Position numbers and translations under genes: made by a program. The notes beneath the pieces are model-generated. The model was not told where the DNA came from and did no database searches. It saw nothing but the letters and a program-made list of their open reading frames with translations. From assembly GCA_035268885.1 (NCBI GenBank), contig DATFKA010000053.1, positions 1 to 64,000 of the forward strand: a DNA stretch of 64,000 nucleotides. Reading direction: 5' to 3'. Below, piece by piece: positions 49,752-59,304 of the stretch (the first letter of the stretch is position 1; each line of letters begins with the position of its first letter). The DNA is from DATFKA01 sp035268885 (GTDB lineage: Bacteria; Bacteroidota; Bacteroidia; Chitinophagales; Saprospiraceae).

Positions 49752-51203
49752 CTACCGGCAACTATTCCGAATCAATTGCTCGTACCAGCGAATAGCTCTT
49801 TTGTATTGATCTACGGCTACCCTTTCGTTACTTCCGTGAATACGGCTCAGGTCCGACTGCTCCAATTGAAGGGGCAGGAAGCGATACTGATTATCGCTGA
49901 CTTCGGTGTAGTGCCTTGCATCCGTCGCCCCAATAGTCACATTGGGGGCCACTACGACTTCCGGGAACACCTCTTTAATCGTGCGCGAGAGTACCTGATA
50001 ACCGAAACCTTCGGTAGAAGCGACGGGGGTAGGATCGCTGTATATCCCCCCTGACTTTAGACGGACTTGCAGGTATTCATCCCCTACCAGAGCGCGTACC
50101 CTTTCGAGTACCGACTCCGCCGTCTCCCCCGGTATGATTCTAAAATTGATCGTTGCCCTGGCCCGCGTGGGTAACACATTTTCCTGTAAACCGGCCTGCA
50201 CAATCGTCGGAGCGGTAGTGGTTCGCAGTAATGCATTGGAAGCGGGTGCAGCGGATAATTGCTTTTTGATTAGTCTGCCGCTTAACCAAAGATTGGCAAA
50301 AACAGCTTTGAAGGCTGGGGTCATCTCGGGGCCGGCATGCCTGAGCATTTCCTGCAGAGGGCCTTCTATTTTTGCCGGAAAGGGCTGCTGCTCCAATTTG
50401 TGCAGCGCTGCACTTAAAATACCAATGGCAGTCCGTTGGGGAGGCATGGAGGAGTGGCCGCCTTCCTCTAATTGTACCTCAAGCTCTAGCGTCACGTAAC
50501 CTTTTTCCGAAACCCCAATCAGCGCGAGTGGGGGCTCCAGCCCGGGTAGCGCTTCTTCAATCACGTAATAGCCTTCGTCCAGTAGATATTCCAGCTCAAT
50601 ATTTTGCTCCCCAAGATACTGTGCGATGGCCCTGGCACCACTGCCCCCCACCTCTTCATCGTGTCCAAAACCCAGATAAAGGGTACGCTCCGGTATATAG
50701 CCTGCGGCCAACAAGCCTTCTACAGCTTCCAGAATACCCAAAACGGATACTTTATCGTCAAGTGTTCCCCTGCCCCAAACGAAGCCTTCGGATACGGTAC
50801 CGGAAAAGGGAGCATGCGTCCAGGCTTCCGGATCCGCCACGTCGACCACGTCGAGGTGCGCAATTAACATGATGGGTTTTAAATTGGAATTCCGTCCCGG
50901 CCAGGTATAAAGTCGGGTAAAAGAACCAAATTTCTTTTTATTCAACAGGGAATCTATCCGTGGAAATTGATTGTCTAGCCATTTATCAAACCGCAAAAAA
51001 CCGGCAGAATCCTCAGGTAATTGGGCTGAAACAGTAGGTATTTGTACGGCTTGCGCCAAACGTCGAACCGGTTCTTCCCCCAGCGGAGCAAGCACCAGTG
51101 GATCCACCTGTATCTGCCGGGAACTAAAGCGTATGGTCTTTACCACCACAACGAGCAGTAGTGCTAAGATCAAAAGGGATAACCAACGGAGCAATTGCTT
51201 CAT
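49752..51203 (-). CDS. M20 metallopeptidase, carboxypeptidase S/PM20D1-like
   Basis: A 483-residue peptidase with one N-terminal membrane anchor (LLRWLSLLILALLLVVVVK). Zinc ligands and catalytic residues are visible: His and Asp in MLIAHLDVVDVADP, Asp in GRGTLDDK, the Glu pair in GFGHDEEVGGSGA, the dimerisation-domain motif GGHSSMPP, and His in GATDARHY. The large size and the motif order match the carboxypeptidase S/N-fatty-acyl-amino-acid hydrolase branch. It acts outside the inner membrane, probably on peptides or N-acyl amino acids. Followed by the convergent dehydrogenase; upstream is the receiver gene, 34 bases away. Confidence 0.93.
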   Translation of the reverse strand: MKQLLRWLSLLILALLLVVVVKTIRFSSRQIQVDPLVLAPLGEEPVRRLAQAVQIPTVSAQLPEDSAGFLRFDKWLDNQFPRIDSLLNKKKFGSFTRLYTWPGRNSNLKPIMLIAHLDVVDVADPEAWTHAPFSGTVSEGFVWGRGTLDDKVSVLGILEAVEGLLAAGYIPERTLYLGFGHDEEVGGSGARAIAQYLGEQNIELEYLLDEGYYVIEEALPGLEPPLALIGVSEKGYVTLELEVQLEEGGHSSMPPQRTAIGILSAALHKLEQQPFPAKIEGPLQEMLRHAGPEMTPAFKAVFANLWLSGRLIKKQLSAAPASNALLRTTTAPTIVQAGLQENVLPTRARATINFRIIPGETAESVLERVRALVGDEYLQVRLKSGGIYSDPTPVASTEGFGYQVLSRTIKEVFPEVVVAPNVTIGATDARHYTEVSDNQYRFLPLQLEQSDLSRIHGSNERVAVDQYKRAIRWYEQLIRNSCR

Positions 51204-51237
51204 TTATACTGGTTGTAAGTGATCTGTCATATCCTGT

Positions 51238-51603
51238 CTAACCTTGCTTATCTGCAATTCGCTGTACCCGAATCAATAGTTCAGCGGGCTTAAAGGGCTT
51301 AGAGATAAAGTCACTAATCCCCAGACCAAAAGCCTCAACGATGCTATTCTCTTCGTCGGGATCCGAAAGCATAAGGATGCCCGCGGGTGGGTGCATTTGC
51401 CGGATAGTTTTGACCGGCTTTAGGCCCTCCCCCTCTTCACTGGAATTGTAATCGAAGAGTACGACGTCCGGCTTTTCGGCAATCAAGGTCTCTGCCAAAT
51501 CCATATCCTTTTCGCAGATGGTGACTTCGTAACCCTGTTTTTGCAGCCTGAATTCGATGGCCATTAACAGTACTTCTTCACTTTCACAGATCATTACTTT
51601 CAT
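51238..51603 (-). CDS. Stand-alone response-regulator receiver protein
   Basis: 121 residues, receiver domain only. The phospho-acceptor is Asp51 (VVLFDYNSSEE), the Ser/Thr switch lies in ILMLSDPDEEN (Ser instead of Thr) and the conserved Lys is in DFISKPFKPAELL. The usual N-terminal acidic pair is replaced by Glu7, Glu9 and Glu10 (ICESEEVLL), a variant found in some receivers. There is no output domain, so it probably works by protein interaction. No histidine kinase is adjacent; the nearest in the window is the hybrid regulator at 1720. Confidence 0.92.
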   Translation of the reverse strand: MKVMICESEEVLLMAIEFRLQKQGYEVTICEKDMDLAETLIAEKPDVVLFDYNSSEEGEGLKPVKTIRQMHPPAGILMLSDPDEENSIVEAFGLGISDFISKPFKPAELLIRVQRIADKQG

Positions 51604-51702
51604 AAGAGTAGTTTTATTGAGGTGTAAGGGTATGTTTAAAATAAATTATTATGGGCAAAACGCCCTGGGATTATGGGGTGAAAATATTCCATTTACGCCC
51701 CT

Positions 51703-52056
51703 TTAGCTTTCCCGGGGTAAAAATATAAATTGCGCCCCCAAATCACTGAGGACAAACAGGCAAAAGTTCAGGCTCGGATCCTTATAGACCTCTCTAAATT
51801 CGTCTACCTTATCGTTATGGATGACTTGTTTGGTATTTAATTCTTCGAGCGTACTGGCATTAACAAACCATAATTGTTTCTTATCCGAATCACGTACCAT
51901 AAGCGGCACGCCCAATTGCACCTCCAGCTGAGAAGCAATAAAGATCGGATAAGCGGATATTTCCTGATCTAAAATAGCATCCGCCGCTTTAGACATCAGT
52001 GGTCGGAAAGGTTTTAACTCTTGTTCCAATTCCAGGTATTTCTCGGTTACGCCCAT
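51703..52056 (-). CDS. Conserved small protein of unknown function
   Basis: 117 residues without signal peptide or transmembrane segment. Helical N-terminus (KYLELEQELKPFRPLMSKAADAIL), then alternating strands (YPIFIASQLEVQLGVPLMVR, KKQLWFVNASTLEELN, FCLFVLSDLGAQFIFLPR), which suggests a small alpha/beta sensor-like fold. I do not recognise a family. It lies 36 bases downstream of the rlmD-like gene and upstream of the receiver gene, all on one strand, so shared transcription is possible. Confidence 0.7.
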   Translation of the reverse strand: MGVTEKYLELEQELKPFRPLMSKAADAILDQEISAYPIFIASQLEVQLGVPLMVRDSDKKQLWFVNASTLEELNTKQVIHNDKVDEFREVYKDPSLNFCLFVLSDLGAQFIFLPRES

Positions 52057-52092
52057 GGATTCAATTCTTGGTTTGTTGATTTGGTGGATTCG

Positions 52093-53505
52093 TTAATTAT
52101 CTTTCAATTGCAATAGCGCCACGCTTTCGATGTGGTGGGTATGCGGAAACATATCTACCGGCCGCACTTTTTCCACCTGGTATTTTTCGCTTAAGAGCTG
52201 GATATCGCGCGCCTGCGTGGCGGGATTACAACTTACGTATACCAGTCGCGGGGCCGCCAGCTTAAGTAACATCTTTACAACATCGGGATGCATTCCGGCC
52301 CGTGGCGGATCGGTGATGAGCAGATCTGGCAGGCCGTGCTTTTCAGCAAAAGCTTCCGTAAGGATATCTTTTACATCTCCGGCATAAAAAACACTATTTT
52401 CTATGCCATTCAGTATGGCATTCTCTTTGGCTCCCGTTATGGCATCCGGAATCTCCTCGATGCCTACGACCTGCTGGCAATCTTTAGCGATGTAAAGGGC
52501 AATACTACCCAGCCCCGTATACAAATCATAAACATTCTCATCGCCCTGAAGTTCGGCGAAGTCAACTACTACGTCGTACAAAGCCCTGGCCTGTTCGGTA
52601 TTCGTCTGAAAAAAAGACTTGGGATATATCTTAAACCGAACTTCCCCCAGCTGCTCCATCACGTGGTCTTTACCCCGGTATAGATGCATAGGTAAGTCCA
52701 TCACAAAATCATTCAGTTTGGTGTTGATGCAATAATACAGGGAATTGATCTCGGGAAAGGCTTCGGCCACAGTATCCAGAAAAAACGTTCTTTTCTCTTG
52801 ATCTTCCTCACCAAAGACAATCAACAGCAGTACTTCGTTGAGACTAGTGACGCGCAGCATCATGGTCCGTAAAAAGCCCACATTTTCTCTAACGTCGAAA
52901 AAGCTTAGTCCCTGCGCATGGGCAATCTCCCGGATTTGATTACGGATGGCATTAGAAGGATCAGGTTGCAACCAGCACTTCTCAATATCGATGATCTTAT
53001 CAAAAGCCCCGGCGGGATGAAAGCCAAGCACATCCGCTTCATTGCTAATATCGGTGTTCAGCTGCTCAGGGGGCAACCATTTCTTATTGGAAAAAGAGAA
53101 CTCCAGCTTATTGCGGTAGAACCGGGTCTGGCTGGCCGGTAGGATCGGTAGAAAAGCTTCTACCTCCACCTTGCCAATCCGTTGTAATGCATCTCTGGTC
53201 ACCTGCTCCTTGTGTTTCACCTGCACCGGATAATCCAGATCCTGCCATTTACAGCCTCCACAATACTGAAAGTGCTGACAAAAGGCCTCAACGCGATCCG
53301 GAGAGTATTCGTGGAACTGGGTAACGCGGCCTGTATAATAACCCTTGCGCTTTTTAGTCACCAGCACATCGGCGACATCACCCGGCACGGCCTTATCGGC
53401 AAAAACGATTTGACCTTCCGGTGTTTTACCGACGCCCTTACCCCGGTCAGCTATACCATGAAAACGCACCTGCTCTACAATCTTCTTTTTTCTTTTTCTT
53501 CCCAT
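52093..53505 (-). CDS. rlmD: 23S rRNA (uracil-5-)-methyltransferase RlmD (RumA-like)
   Basis: A 470-residue SAM-dependent methyltransferase. A TRAM domain (RFHGIADRGKGVGKTPEGQ through about residue 65) is followed by the [4Fe-4S] cysteines (CQHFQYCGGCKW), an RNA-binding domain (KIYPKSFFQTNTEQARALYD), the SAM site DLYTGLGSIALYIA, TDPPRAGMH, and the catalytic Cys in VYVSCNPATQARDI. The ending GHTHHIE-like MFPHTHHIESVALL is typical. It methylates U1939 (RlmD) or a neighbouring uridine of 23S rRNA; the exact site among RlmC/RlmD homologues cannot be fixed by reading alone. Confidence 0.94.
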   Translation of the reverse strand: MGRKRKKKIVEQVRFHGIADRGKGVGKTPEGQIVFADKAVPGDVADVLVTKKRKGYYTGRVTQFHEYSPDRVEAFCQHFQYCGGCKWQDLDYPVQVKHKEQVTRDALQRIGKVEVEAFLPILPASQTRFYRNKLEFSFSNKKWLPPEQLNTDISNEADVLGFHPAGAFDKIIDIEKCWLQPDPSNAIRNQIREIAHAQGLSFFDVRENVGFLRTMMLRVTSLNEVLLLIVFGEEDQEKRTFFLDTVAEAFPEINSLYYCINTKLNDFVMDLPMHLYRGKDHVMEQLGEVRFKIYPKSFFQTNTEQARALYDVVVDFAELQGDENVYDLYTGLGSIALYIAKDCQQVVGIEEIPDAITGAKENAILNGIENSVFYAGDVKDILTEAFAEKHGLPDLLITDPPRAGMHPDVVKMLLKLAAPRLVYVSCNPATQARDIQLLSEKYQVEKVRPVDMFPHTHHIESVALLQLKDN

Positions 53506-53548
53506 AATGATATTTCATGGCCCTTCAGCCTCGGGTAATAATTGAATG

Positions 53549-54289
53549 TTATCTGGTTAAAACAATATAATCGCGCAGTAGGGTTTTTAAAAACTCCACT
53601 TTATCCGGTGGTGGCTGTTGAATATTCAATAGCCGGACCAGCTTTTTGGTCAGTTCGTCGACGACCTCCCGGTGCGCGAGGTTATTATAGGTCAGGCATC
53701 GCCGGATGACGCTTTTAATCACCAACATATCCTCGTCGCTTAGCTGCGCGACTTCGGGATAGACCGGCGTATATTTCTCCAGGGAATCGATATTAAGAAT
53801 ATCGGCCAGGCGAAACTTTAGATTACTAGACGTCCGGATGACCGTGGTATTCGCCGTCATATCTCCCAGCCGTTGTCTTTTTACGGAAGTGCTAATCACC
53901 AAAGCCGCCAGTATACCCGAAGAGAACACCGTATCAATAATGTGAAAAACGGCCCGGATCAGGTAGTCCGTGGTACTGGGTTGGCGACCATCCAGGCGTA
54001 CCACCCGGATATTAAGCGCTTTTTTACCCAGCGATTGCCCGTTGGATAAGAGCTCACTCATAAATTGATAAATCATGAACCCGGCAATGGGCAGTAGGCC
54101 CAAAAATATCTGCCCAAAACTACTATTCGCCATACGACTAAAAGCCGCCGTAAAGAACAGGAAAAGGAGTGCATAAGCAAAGCTGATAATAATCAAATCC
54201 ACTAAAAATGCCAGAATACGGTCTCGCAGGGCGGCCAATTCATATTCGATCGTTACATTTTGCGTTGTTTTTATCTCAATACTCTGCAT
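53549..54289 (-). CDS. RDD-family membrane protein
   Basis: A 246-residue inner-membrane protein (ATG 54289, MQSIEIKTTQNVTIEYELA). The RDD motif appears as LRDRILAFLVDLIII, followed by three to four hydrophobic segments with SLGKKALNIRVVRLDG and KRQRLGDMTANTTVI, both diagnostic of the family. A cytoplasmic C-terminal helical part of about 90 residues follows. RDD proteins include Na+/H+ antiporters, but most have unknown roles. It is divergent from, and only 87 bases away from, a SpoIIM/MoxR/DUF58 operon. This gene neighbourhood is conserved in many bacteria and suggests a joint function. Confidence 0.9.
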   Translation of the reverse strand: MQSIEIKTTQNVTIEYELAALRDRILAFLVDLIIISFAYALLFLFFTAAFSRMANSSFGQIFLGLLPIAGFMIYQFMSELLSNGQSLGKKALNIRVVRLDGRQPSTTDYLIRAVFHIIDTVFSSGILAALVISTSVKRQRLGDMTANTTVIRTSSNLKFRLADILNIDSLEKYTPVYPEVAQLSDEDMLVIKSVIRRCLTYNNLAHREVVDELTKKLVRLLNIQQPPPDKVEFLKTLLRDYIVLTR

Positions 54290-54330
54290 TTTTACTACTT
54301 TAGGGGTCCTGGTTACCACCGATCAAAGAG

Positions 54331-54338
54331 CAAAGTTA
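54331..54338 (-). promoter_or_regulatory. -7 element of the RDD gene promoter
   Basis: TAACTTTG on the minus strand, a perfect TAnnTTTG box 42 bases upstream of the RDD start codon, in the 87-bp divergent region. No well-spaced TTG was found, so only the -7 box is annotated. Confidence 0.4.
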
Positions 54339-54376
54339 ATTATTATCGTCCAAAGTCGCCTAATGAGGGCTTAAAT

Positions 54377-56224
54377 ATGCGTGAAACAAAATTCATCCAA
54401 CAAAATAAGGAGAAGTGGGAAGAGTTCGAGCGGACGTTGGACAAGCCCTACGCCGATCCGGATAAGCTGAATGATCTGTTTATACAAATTACCGACGATT
54501 TATCTTACTCTCGCACCTTCTATCCCAACCGCTCGGTAAGGGTTTACCTCAACGGCCTGGCCCAGCGTATCTTTAGCAATATTTACAAAAAGCGAAAACT
54601 GCATTTCCGGCGTTTACGGACCTTTTGGACCCATGAATTACCGGTGCTGGTCTACGAGTCAAGAAGGGATTTTCTGATTACTTCCCTCGTTTTTGGTCTC
54701 GCCTTTTTGATCGGCCTGGTCTCCTGTGCGATGGATCCGGAATTTGTAGAGGTGATGCTGGGGGCAGATTACGTGGAGATGACCCGCCAGAATATTGCCT
54801 CGGGCGATCCGATGGCCGTTTACAAGGAGCGCGGGCGCTTTAATATGTCGCTGGCCATTACGATGAATAATTTATGGGTGGCTTTTTTGACCTTTATCAT
54901 GGGGGCTATCTACGGCGTGGGAACGCTGGCAATCTTAATCCGCAATGGCGTTATGGTCGGCGCTTTTCAGTATTTCTTTATCAAAGAGGATCTTTTTCGA
55001 GAGTCTTTCCTGACGATCTGGACCCACGGTACGCTGGAGATATCCGCAATCATTATTGCTGGTGCAGCGGGCCTGACCATGGGTAGAGGTTTGGCTTTTC
55101 CGGGTACCTATTCACGGATCCGATCTTTTCAGCGAGCAGCCAAACGCGGATTAAAAATCATGGTAGGCATTACGCCTATTTTTGTACTGGCGGGCTTTAT
55201 TGAAGGCTATCTTACCCGTCAGACCGAAACCCCAGACCTGGTGCGGCTGGCCTTCATTATTGGTTGTTTGGCCTTTGTGATCTTTTACTTTGGTATTTAT
55301 CCACGCCTGCAGTATCGCCGCCTGGGAGCCAGCCCGATACGGGCGAATGAGGCCCTTCCCGTGCCCAGGAAATCAATCGACTTCCACAGCATAAAAAGTA
55401 GTGGCCAAATCTTTAATGAAGCTTTTACGCTTTATCGTCGCTATTGGCAAACTATCGGCTGGGCTGCGCTGGGGGCTAGCCTGCTCTATTGCGGTATCGT
55501 ATTTAATGCTACACCGCGGCCGGCCTACGACTTGTTCTCCTTTCCGTCCCAATTTCTGGGTACCGTGTCCCGCATCAATACTTTTTTCATCAATGAGGAT
55601 TTGCGATTTTTGCCCTTTATCAATGTCTTGATCTTTGGTCTCTTTGCAGCTTTTGTATTCCGTAAAGTACGTACCCACTACACCGGGCAGCGAGAAGAAG
55701 CTCCTTTGTGGCAGGACTGGCTACGTACCCTGCCCGGTATGGCGCTTTTGATGGTAATGCTTTGGACCAATAATCCCCTTACGCTCTTTATTGTTATATT
55801 TCTCGGGGCCTACCCCTTTCTTTGGATGTATACGGCAATAGACAGAAAACAGGGGGCATTCAGCAGTATCCAGGAATTCTTAGGTCTAATAGGCACTAAC
55901 TTTGGTCGCATATTATCAGTCATGCTGGTATTTATGATGATTGGCTTTTTATTCTTCTCCCTACTCGATACCGTATTATTCTGGCTTTACCTCGATCTGA
56001 TCAGTTGGGTGTCTACGGCAGAAGGAAGCGAACTGGAGGCACTAAGTATTATTTTACAGGTCGGTACATCGGTGTTTATGATCTTTCTGATTCTGGGGCT
56101 GATGATTATGGGCTTTGGTCTGTTATACTATACTTTGCAGGAAATACAGGAAGCTCCGGGCTTACGCCAAAAGGTAGCTCAAATCGGAGAACATCAACAA
56201 ATCAGAGGTCTGGAAAAAGAATAA
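54377..56224 (+). CDS. SpoIIM-family membrane protein with C-terminal membrane extension
   Basis: A 615-residue polytopic membrane protein. The first about 330 residues match the SpoIIM/DUF95 family: FIQQNKEKWEEFERTLDK, LAQRIFSNIYKKRKLH, NNLWVAFLTFIMGAIYGVGT and TIWTHGTLEISAIIIAGAAGLTMG. The rest (about 370-615) carries at least five more hydrophobic segments after a soluble segment containing KSSGQIFNEAFTLYRRYW, resembling the GPDPase/YciC-type membrane domain. Typical SpoIIM proteins stop near 330, so this is a fusion. No sporulation is implied. ATG 54377 (MRETKF) is chosen; upstream codons overlap the divergent RDD start. The stop is 2 bases before the next ATG. Confidence 0.85.
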   Translation: MRETKFIQQNKEKWEEFERTLDKPYADPDKLNDLFIQITDDLSYSRTFYPNRSVRVYLNGLAQRIFSNIYKKRKLHFRRLRTFWTHELPVLVYESRRDFLITSLVFGLAFLIGLVSCAMDPEFVEVMLGADYVEMTRQNIASGDPMAVYKERGRFNMSLAITMNNLWVAFLTFIMGAIYGVGTLAILIRNGVMVGAFQYFFIKEDLFRESFLTIWTHGTLEISAIIIAGAAGLTMGRGLAFPGTYSRIRSFQRAAKRGLKIMVGITPIFVLAGFIEGYLTRQTETPDLVRLAFIIGCLAFVIFYFGIYPRLQYRRLGASPIRANEALPVPRKSIDFHSIKSSGQIFNEAFTLYRRYWQTIGWAALGASLLYCGIVFNATPRPAYDLFSFPSQFLGTVSRINTFFINEDLRFLPFINVLIFGLFAAFVFRKVRTHYTGQREEAPLWQDWLRTLPGMALLMVMLWTNNPLTLFIVIFLGAYPFLWMYTAIDRKQGAFSSIQEFLGLIGTNFGRILSVMLVFMMIGFLFFSLLDTVLFWLYLDLISWVSTAEGSELEALSIILQVGTSVFMIFLILGLMIMGFGLLYYTLQEIQEAPGLRQKVAQIGEHQQIRGLEKE

Positions 56225-56226
56225 TA

Positions 56227-56922
56227 ATGAGGTGGAAGCTGGTTTCATACATTGGACTTTTTGCTTTGCTGCTCAGTAACCCACTACTGGCCCAGGAGAC
56301 TGATGGCGAAAAAACCATAATAAATACCCCTGCCGAACGAAAAACCTTCGACCGTAAAACCTGGCGCAAAGCGACCCGTGGACTGGACTATACAGTGAAA
56401 AAACGGCGACAAAAACGGCAACGCGCGGAAGAGCAACCCAAACAGAAAAAAAATGAAAATAGCCGGATTCTTTTTATCGTTCTGGGGGTAATCCTGATCG
56501 CCGTAATCATTGCACTGGTTATCGCCACGCTTACCGGACACCTCGGCCCCAGGGACAAAAAACTCAAGGGCATGCAGGTCTCCGTAGAGGATATTGAAGA
56601 AAATATTTTCGAAACCGACCTCGAGCGCTTTATCCGACAGGCCCTAGAAACTGAAAATTATCAACGAGCCATTCGGCTTTACTTCCTAGAGATTCTCAAA
56701 GAATTGGCTATCCAGAAAAAAATTAAATGGAAAAGAGAAAAAACCAACCGCATTTATTTTTATGAATTACAACCCAGTGGCCTGGCCAGCGAATTTGATC
56801 GCCTGGCCCTGATTTTTGACCGCGTGCGCTACGGCCAATCTTCCATTAGCCAAAGCGACTTTGACACCGTAGCCCCAGAATTCAAAGCTTTTTTGCGAAA
56901 GCTAAACCCCAAAAAAGTATAG
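56227..56922 (+). CDS. DUF4129 domain protein
   Basis: A 231-residue protein with signal peptide (MRWKLVSYIGLFALLLSNPLLAQ), a charged KR-rich segment, one transmembrane segment (ILFIVLGVILIAVIIALVIATLTG) and a C-terminal cytoplasmic DUF4129 domain (about 125-231: ALETENYQRAIRLYFLEILKEL, LIFDRVRYGQSSIS). DUF4129 proteins accompany MoxR and DUF58 genes in many genomes and often occur fused to transglutaminases. The function is unknown. The gene begins 2 bases after the SpoIIM stop and ends 10 bases before the DUF4350 gene. Confidence 0.85.
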   Translation: MRWKLVSYIGLFALLLSNPLLAQETDGEKTIINTPAERKTFDRKTWRKATRGLDYTVKKRRQKRQRAEEQPKQKKNENSRILFIVLGVILIAVIIALVIATLTGHLGPRDKKLKGMQVSVEDIEENIFETDLERFIRQALETENYQRAIRLYFLEILKELAIQKKIKWKREKTNRIYFYELQPSGLASEFDRLALIFDRVRYGQSSISQSDFDTVAPEFKAFLRKLNPKKV

Positions 56923-56932
56923 TACGACCCTA

Positions 56933-58201
56933 ATGGATAAACGCCAGCGAAATATCATCATTCTGGTAGCCGGGGGGCTACTGATCCTTTTCCTGCTCTT
57001 TCAATTTGCGGGCAGAGGGGGCTATTCCTGGTCAGAAAACTACCTGGTAGAAAACCGCGGGCCCTACGGTACGGACATCATTCAACAATTACTCAAAGAC
57101 TATTATCCGGCGGAGGAATTTACGCTGATGGAAGACTCGATTCAACTGGAAAAATCGATCGGCAGCCAGCAGCCCGCTAATTATGTCTTCATTGGTGCCT
57201 CGCAATACCTCGACAGTAGCTCCGTAGCCCAGCTATTTGACTTTATCGAAACCGGCAACCGGGCTTTTATTATTAGTCGCACGCTACCCGAAGAAATCGC
57301 GGACTACCTATATCTTTACGAATGTTATAGTGGTTACTTCTGGGAGGGCTACGAGGAATTTCGGGACACCGCGATTAATGTCAGCCTGGTGAATCAGGAA
57401 GTGTTTTCGGAAGAGACCAGTGCCCATCTATCCTATCGGTATCGCAATCAGGTACGCAATTACGAATGGCAGTTCCTGGATGAGCGCTATATCTGTGAAG
57501 ACGATGAGGAGATATTTCCACTGGGGACTTTCGACGAGCTCTATACCAATTTTATCGGTATCAAATACGGCGACGGTTACCTGTATTTGCATACTAATCC
57601 GATCTTATTCTCTAATTACGCCTTACTGGAGGAAGAGCGTCTGCCCTACGCCGAAGCCATTTTTTCCTATACCCTTGAGGGGCCGATTTACTGGGATGAG
57701 TATAGTAAAATTCCGGGATTTTTGCGCAATCCACGGTTTCCAAAACAAATTTCTGACCGCACGCCTTTCGATTATATTTTACAGCAGCCCCCTCTGGCCT
57801 GGGCCTGGTATCTGCTGCTCGTAATGGCGGGTCTGTATCTGCTTTTTCGCACCAGAAGACGGCAGCGTATCATTCCCGTACTCGAGAAAAACCGGAACAC
57901 CTCTCTGGATTTTCTTCAGACCATCGGACATCTTTATTTTACCCAGAACGATCATCGTAAAATCGCCCTGCATAAAGCGCGTTTATTTCTGGGCTTTGTG
58001 CGGGAACGGTACAGCCTGGCCACCCAGCAGCTGGATGATAAATTTGCACAACAACTGAGTGCTAAATCCGAAATTCCTAAAAAGGATATTGATGCGATTC
58101 TGTTGCTCAATAAAAATATACAGACCTCTTCTTTTGTCTCTGAAAAGATTCTGGTCAGTTTTCATCAAAAAATCGAAGCTTTTTATAAAAACTGCAAATA
58201 A
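56933..58201 (+). CDS. DUF4350 domain membrane protein
   Basis: 422 residues. N-terminal transmembrane helix (IIILVAGGLLILFLLFQFA), then an extracytoplasmic DUF4350 domain (about 35-290) starting YLVENRGPYGTDIIQQLLKD with YVFIGASQYLD. This is a glutamine-amidotransferase-like fold lacking catalytic residues that I can identify. A second transmembrane segment (AWYLLLVMAGLYLLFRTRRR) and a cytoplasmic tail with IGHLYFTQNDHRKIALHKA follow. It is part of the MoxR/DUF58 operon; the stop overlaps the moxR start by one base (TAATG). Confidence 0.85.
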   Translation: MDKRQRNIIILVAGGLLILFLLFQFAGRGGYSWSENYLVENRGPYGTDIIQQLLKDYYPAEEFTLMEDSIQLEKSIGSQQPANYVFIGASQYLDSSSVAQLFDFIETGNRAFIISRTLPEEIADYLYLYECYSGYFWEGYEEFRDTAINVSLVNQEVFSEETSAHLSYRYRNQVRNYEWQFLDERYICEDDEEIFPLGTFDELYTNFIGIKYGDGYLYLHTNPILFSNYALLEEERLPYAEAIFSYTLEGPIYWDEYSKIPGFLRNPRFPKQISDRTPFDYILQQPPLAWAWYLLLVMAGLYLLFRTRRRQRIIPVLEKNRNTSLDFLQTIGHLYFTQNDHRKIALHKARLFLGFVRERYSLATQQLDDKFAQQLSAKSEIPKKDIDAILLLNKNIQTSSFVSEKILVSFHQKIEAFYKNCK

Positions 58202-59295
58202 TGCTAACGGACGAACATAATGACCATGAGCAGGACGAGAATCTGCCGAATGAGCCCGAAACACCCACCCCACCCGGTGCAGAAGACCCGATGGAAACAC
58301 AACCAGAGGAGTTTGTGCCCCAAAATCGATGGGGACGCAATCGACTGGATGTGTCTATCATTAAAGAAAATGTCGAAAATGTACGCGGCGAGCTGGCCAA
58401 AGTCCTGGTCGGACAGCAGAAGATGGTAGACATCATGCTGGCCGCCTTCTTTACCGATGGCCACGTACTCCTGGAAGGTGTACCGGGTATTGCAAAGACG
58501 CTCACCGCCAAATTACTGGCCAGGGCACTGGGCGCAGACTTCTCCAGAATACAGTTCACGCCCGATCTCATGCCCAGTGATGTGGTAGGAACAACGGTTT
58601 TCAATATGAAGACTTCCGAGTTCACCTTTAACGCGGGGCCGGTGTTCTCCAATATCATCCTCATTGATGAGATCAATCGTGCACCGGCTAAAACCCAGGC
58701 CGCTTTGTTCGAAGTGATGGAAGAGGCGCAGGTCACCATCGACGGGACGACCTACCCCATGGAGTTTCCCTTCTTTGTCATGGCTACCCAAAACCCCATT
58801 GAGCAGGAAGGCACCTATAAACTACCGGAAGCCCAGCTGGATCGTTTCGTCGTAAAGATTAACCTTGAATACCCCAGCCTGGCCGAAGAAAAAGATATTC
58901 TCTACCGCTTTCGGAGCGATTTTAAGCAAAAAATAAAGGCCGAAGTGGATCAGGTATTTACGCTGGAAGCAATCAAAAAATGCCGGGAGCTGATCGAGCA
59001 GATTCATATCGAAGATGCTCTATTGGATTACATCGCCAACATTGTGCACGACACCCGCAACAACGGAGATCTCTATTTAGGAGCTTCCCCCCGAGCCTCA
59101 CTGGCCCTGTTGAAGATGTCAAAAGCCGTAGCGGCCATTACCGGACGCGACTTTGTAACACCGGAAGACATCCAGTACGTCGCCTATCCCGTTCTGAACC
59201 ATCGCATTATCTTACAGCCCGAGCGGGAAATGGAAGGCTATGAAACCCGTGATATCATCAAATCTATTTTACAAAAGATCGAAGTGCCCCGTTAA
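58201..59295 (+). CDS. MoxR-family AAA+ ATPase
   Basis: A 364-residue AAA+ ATPase. An acidic, Pro-rich N-terminus (about 1-40) precedes the core: Walker A GVPGIAKT (93-100), Walker B ILIDEINR (153-160), sensor 1 in VMATQNPIEQEGTYKLPEAQ and the lid with GASPRASLALLKMSKA. MoxR proteins act as chaperones or metal-insertion/activation ATPases for VWA-type partners, here most likely the DUF58 protein encoded next. Cytoplasmic. It is coupled to the preceding DUF4350 gene by a one-base overlap, with 9 bases to the DUF58 gene. Confidence 0.95.
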   Translation: MLTDEHNDHEQDENLPNEPETPTPPGAEDPMETQPEEFVPQNRWGRNRLDVSIIKENVENVRGELAKVLVGQQKMVDIMLAAFFTDGHVLLEGVPGIAKTLTAKLLARALGADFSRIQFTPDLMPSDVVGTTVFNMKTSEFTFNAGPVFSNIILIDEINRAPAKTQAALFEVMEEAQVTIDGTTYPMEFPFFVMATQNPIEQEGTYKLPEAQLDRFVVKINLEYPSLAEEKDILYRFRSDFKQKIKAEVDQVFTLEAIKKCRELIEQIHIEDALLDYIANIVHDTRNNGDLYLGASPRASLALLKMSKAVAAITGRDFVTPEDIQYVAYPVLNHRIILQPEREMEGYETRDIIKSILQKIEVPR

Positions 59296-59304
59296 CAACC
59301 GCTT

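Noticed and set aside
54260..54376. Upstream extension of the SpoIIM gene
   Set aside because: It would overlap the start of the divergent RDD gene and its -7 box, and the 39 residues do not match the family.
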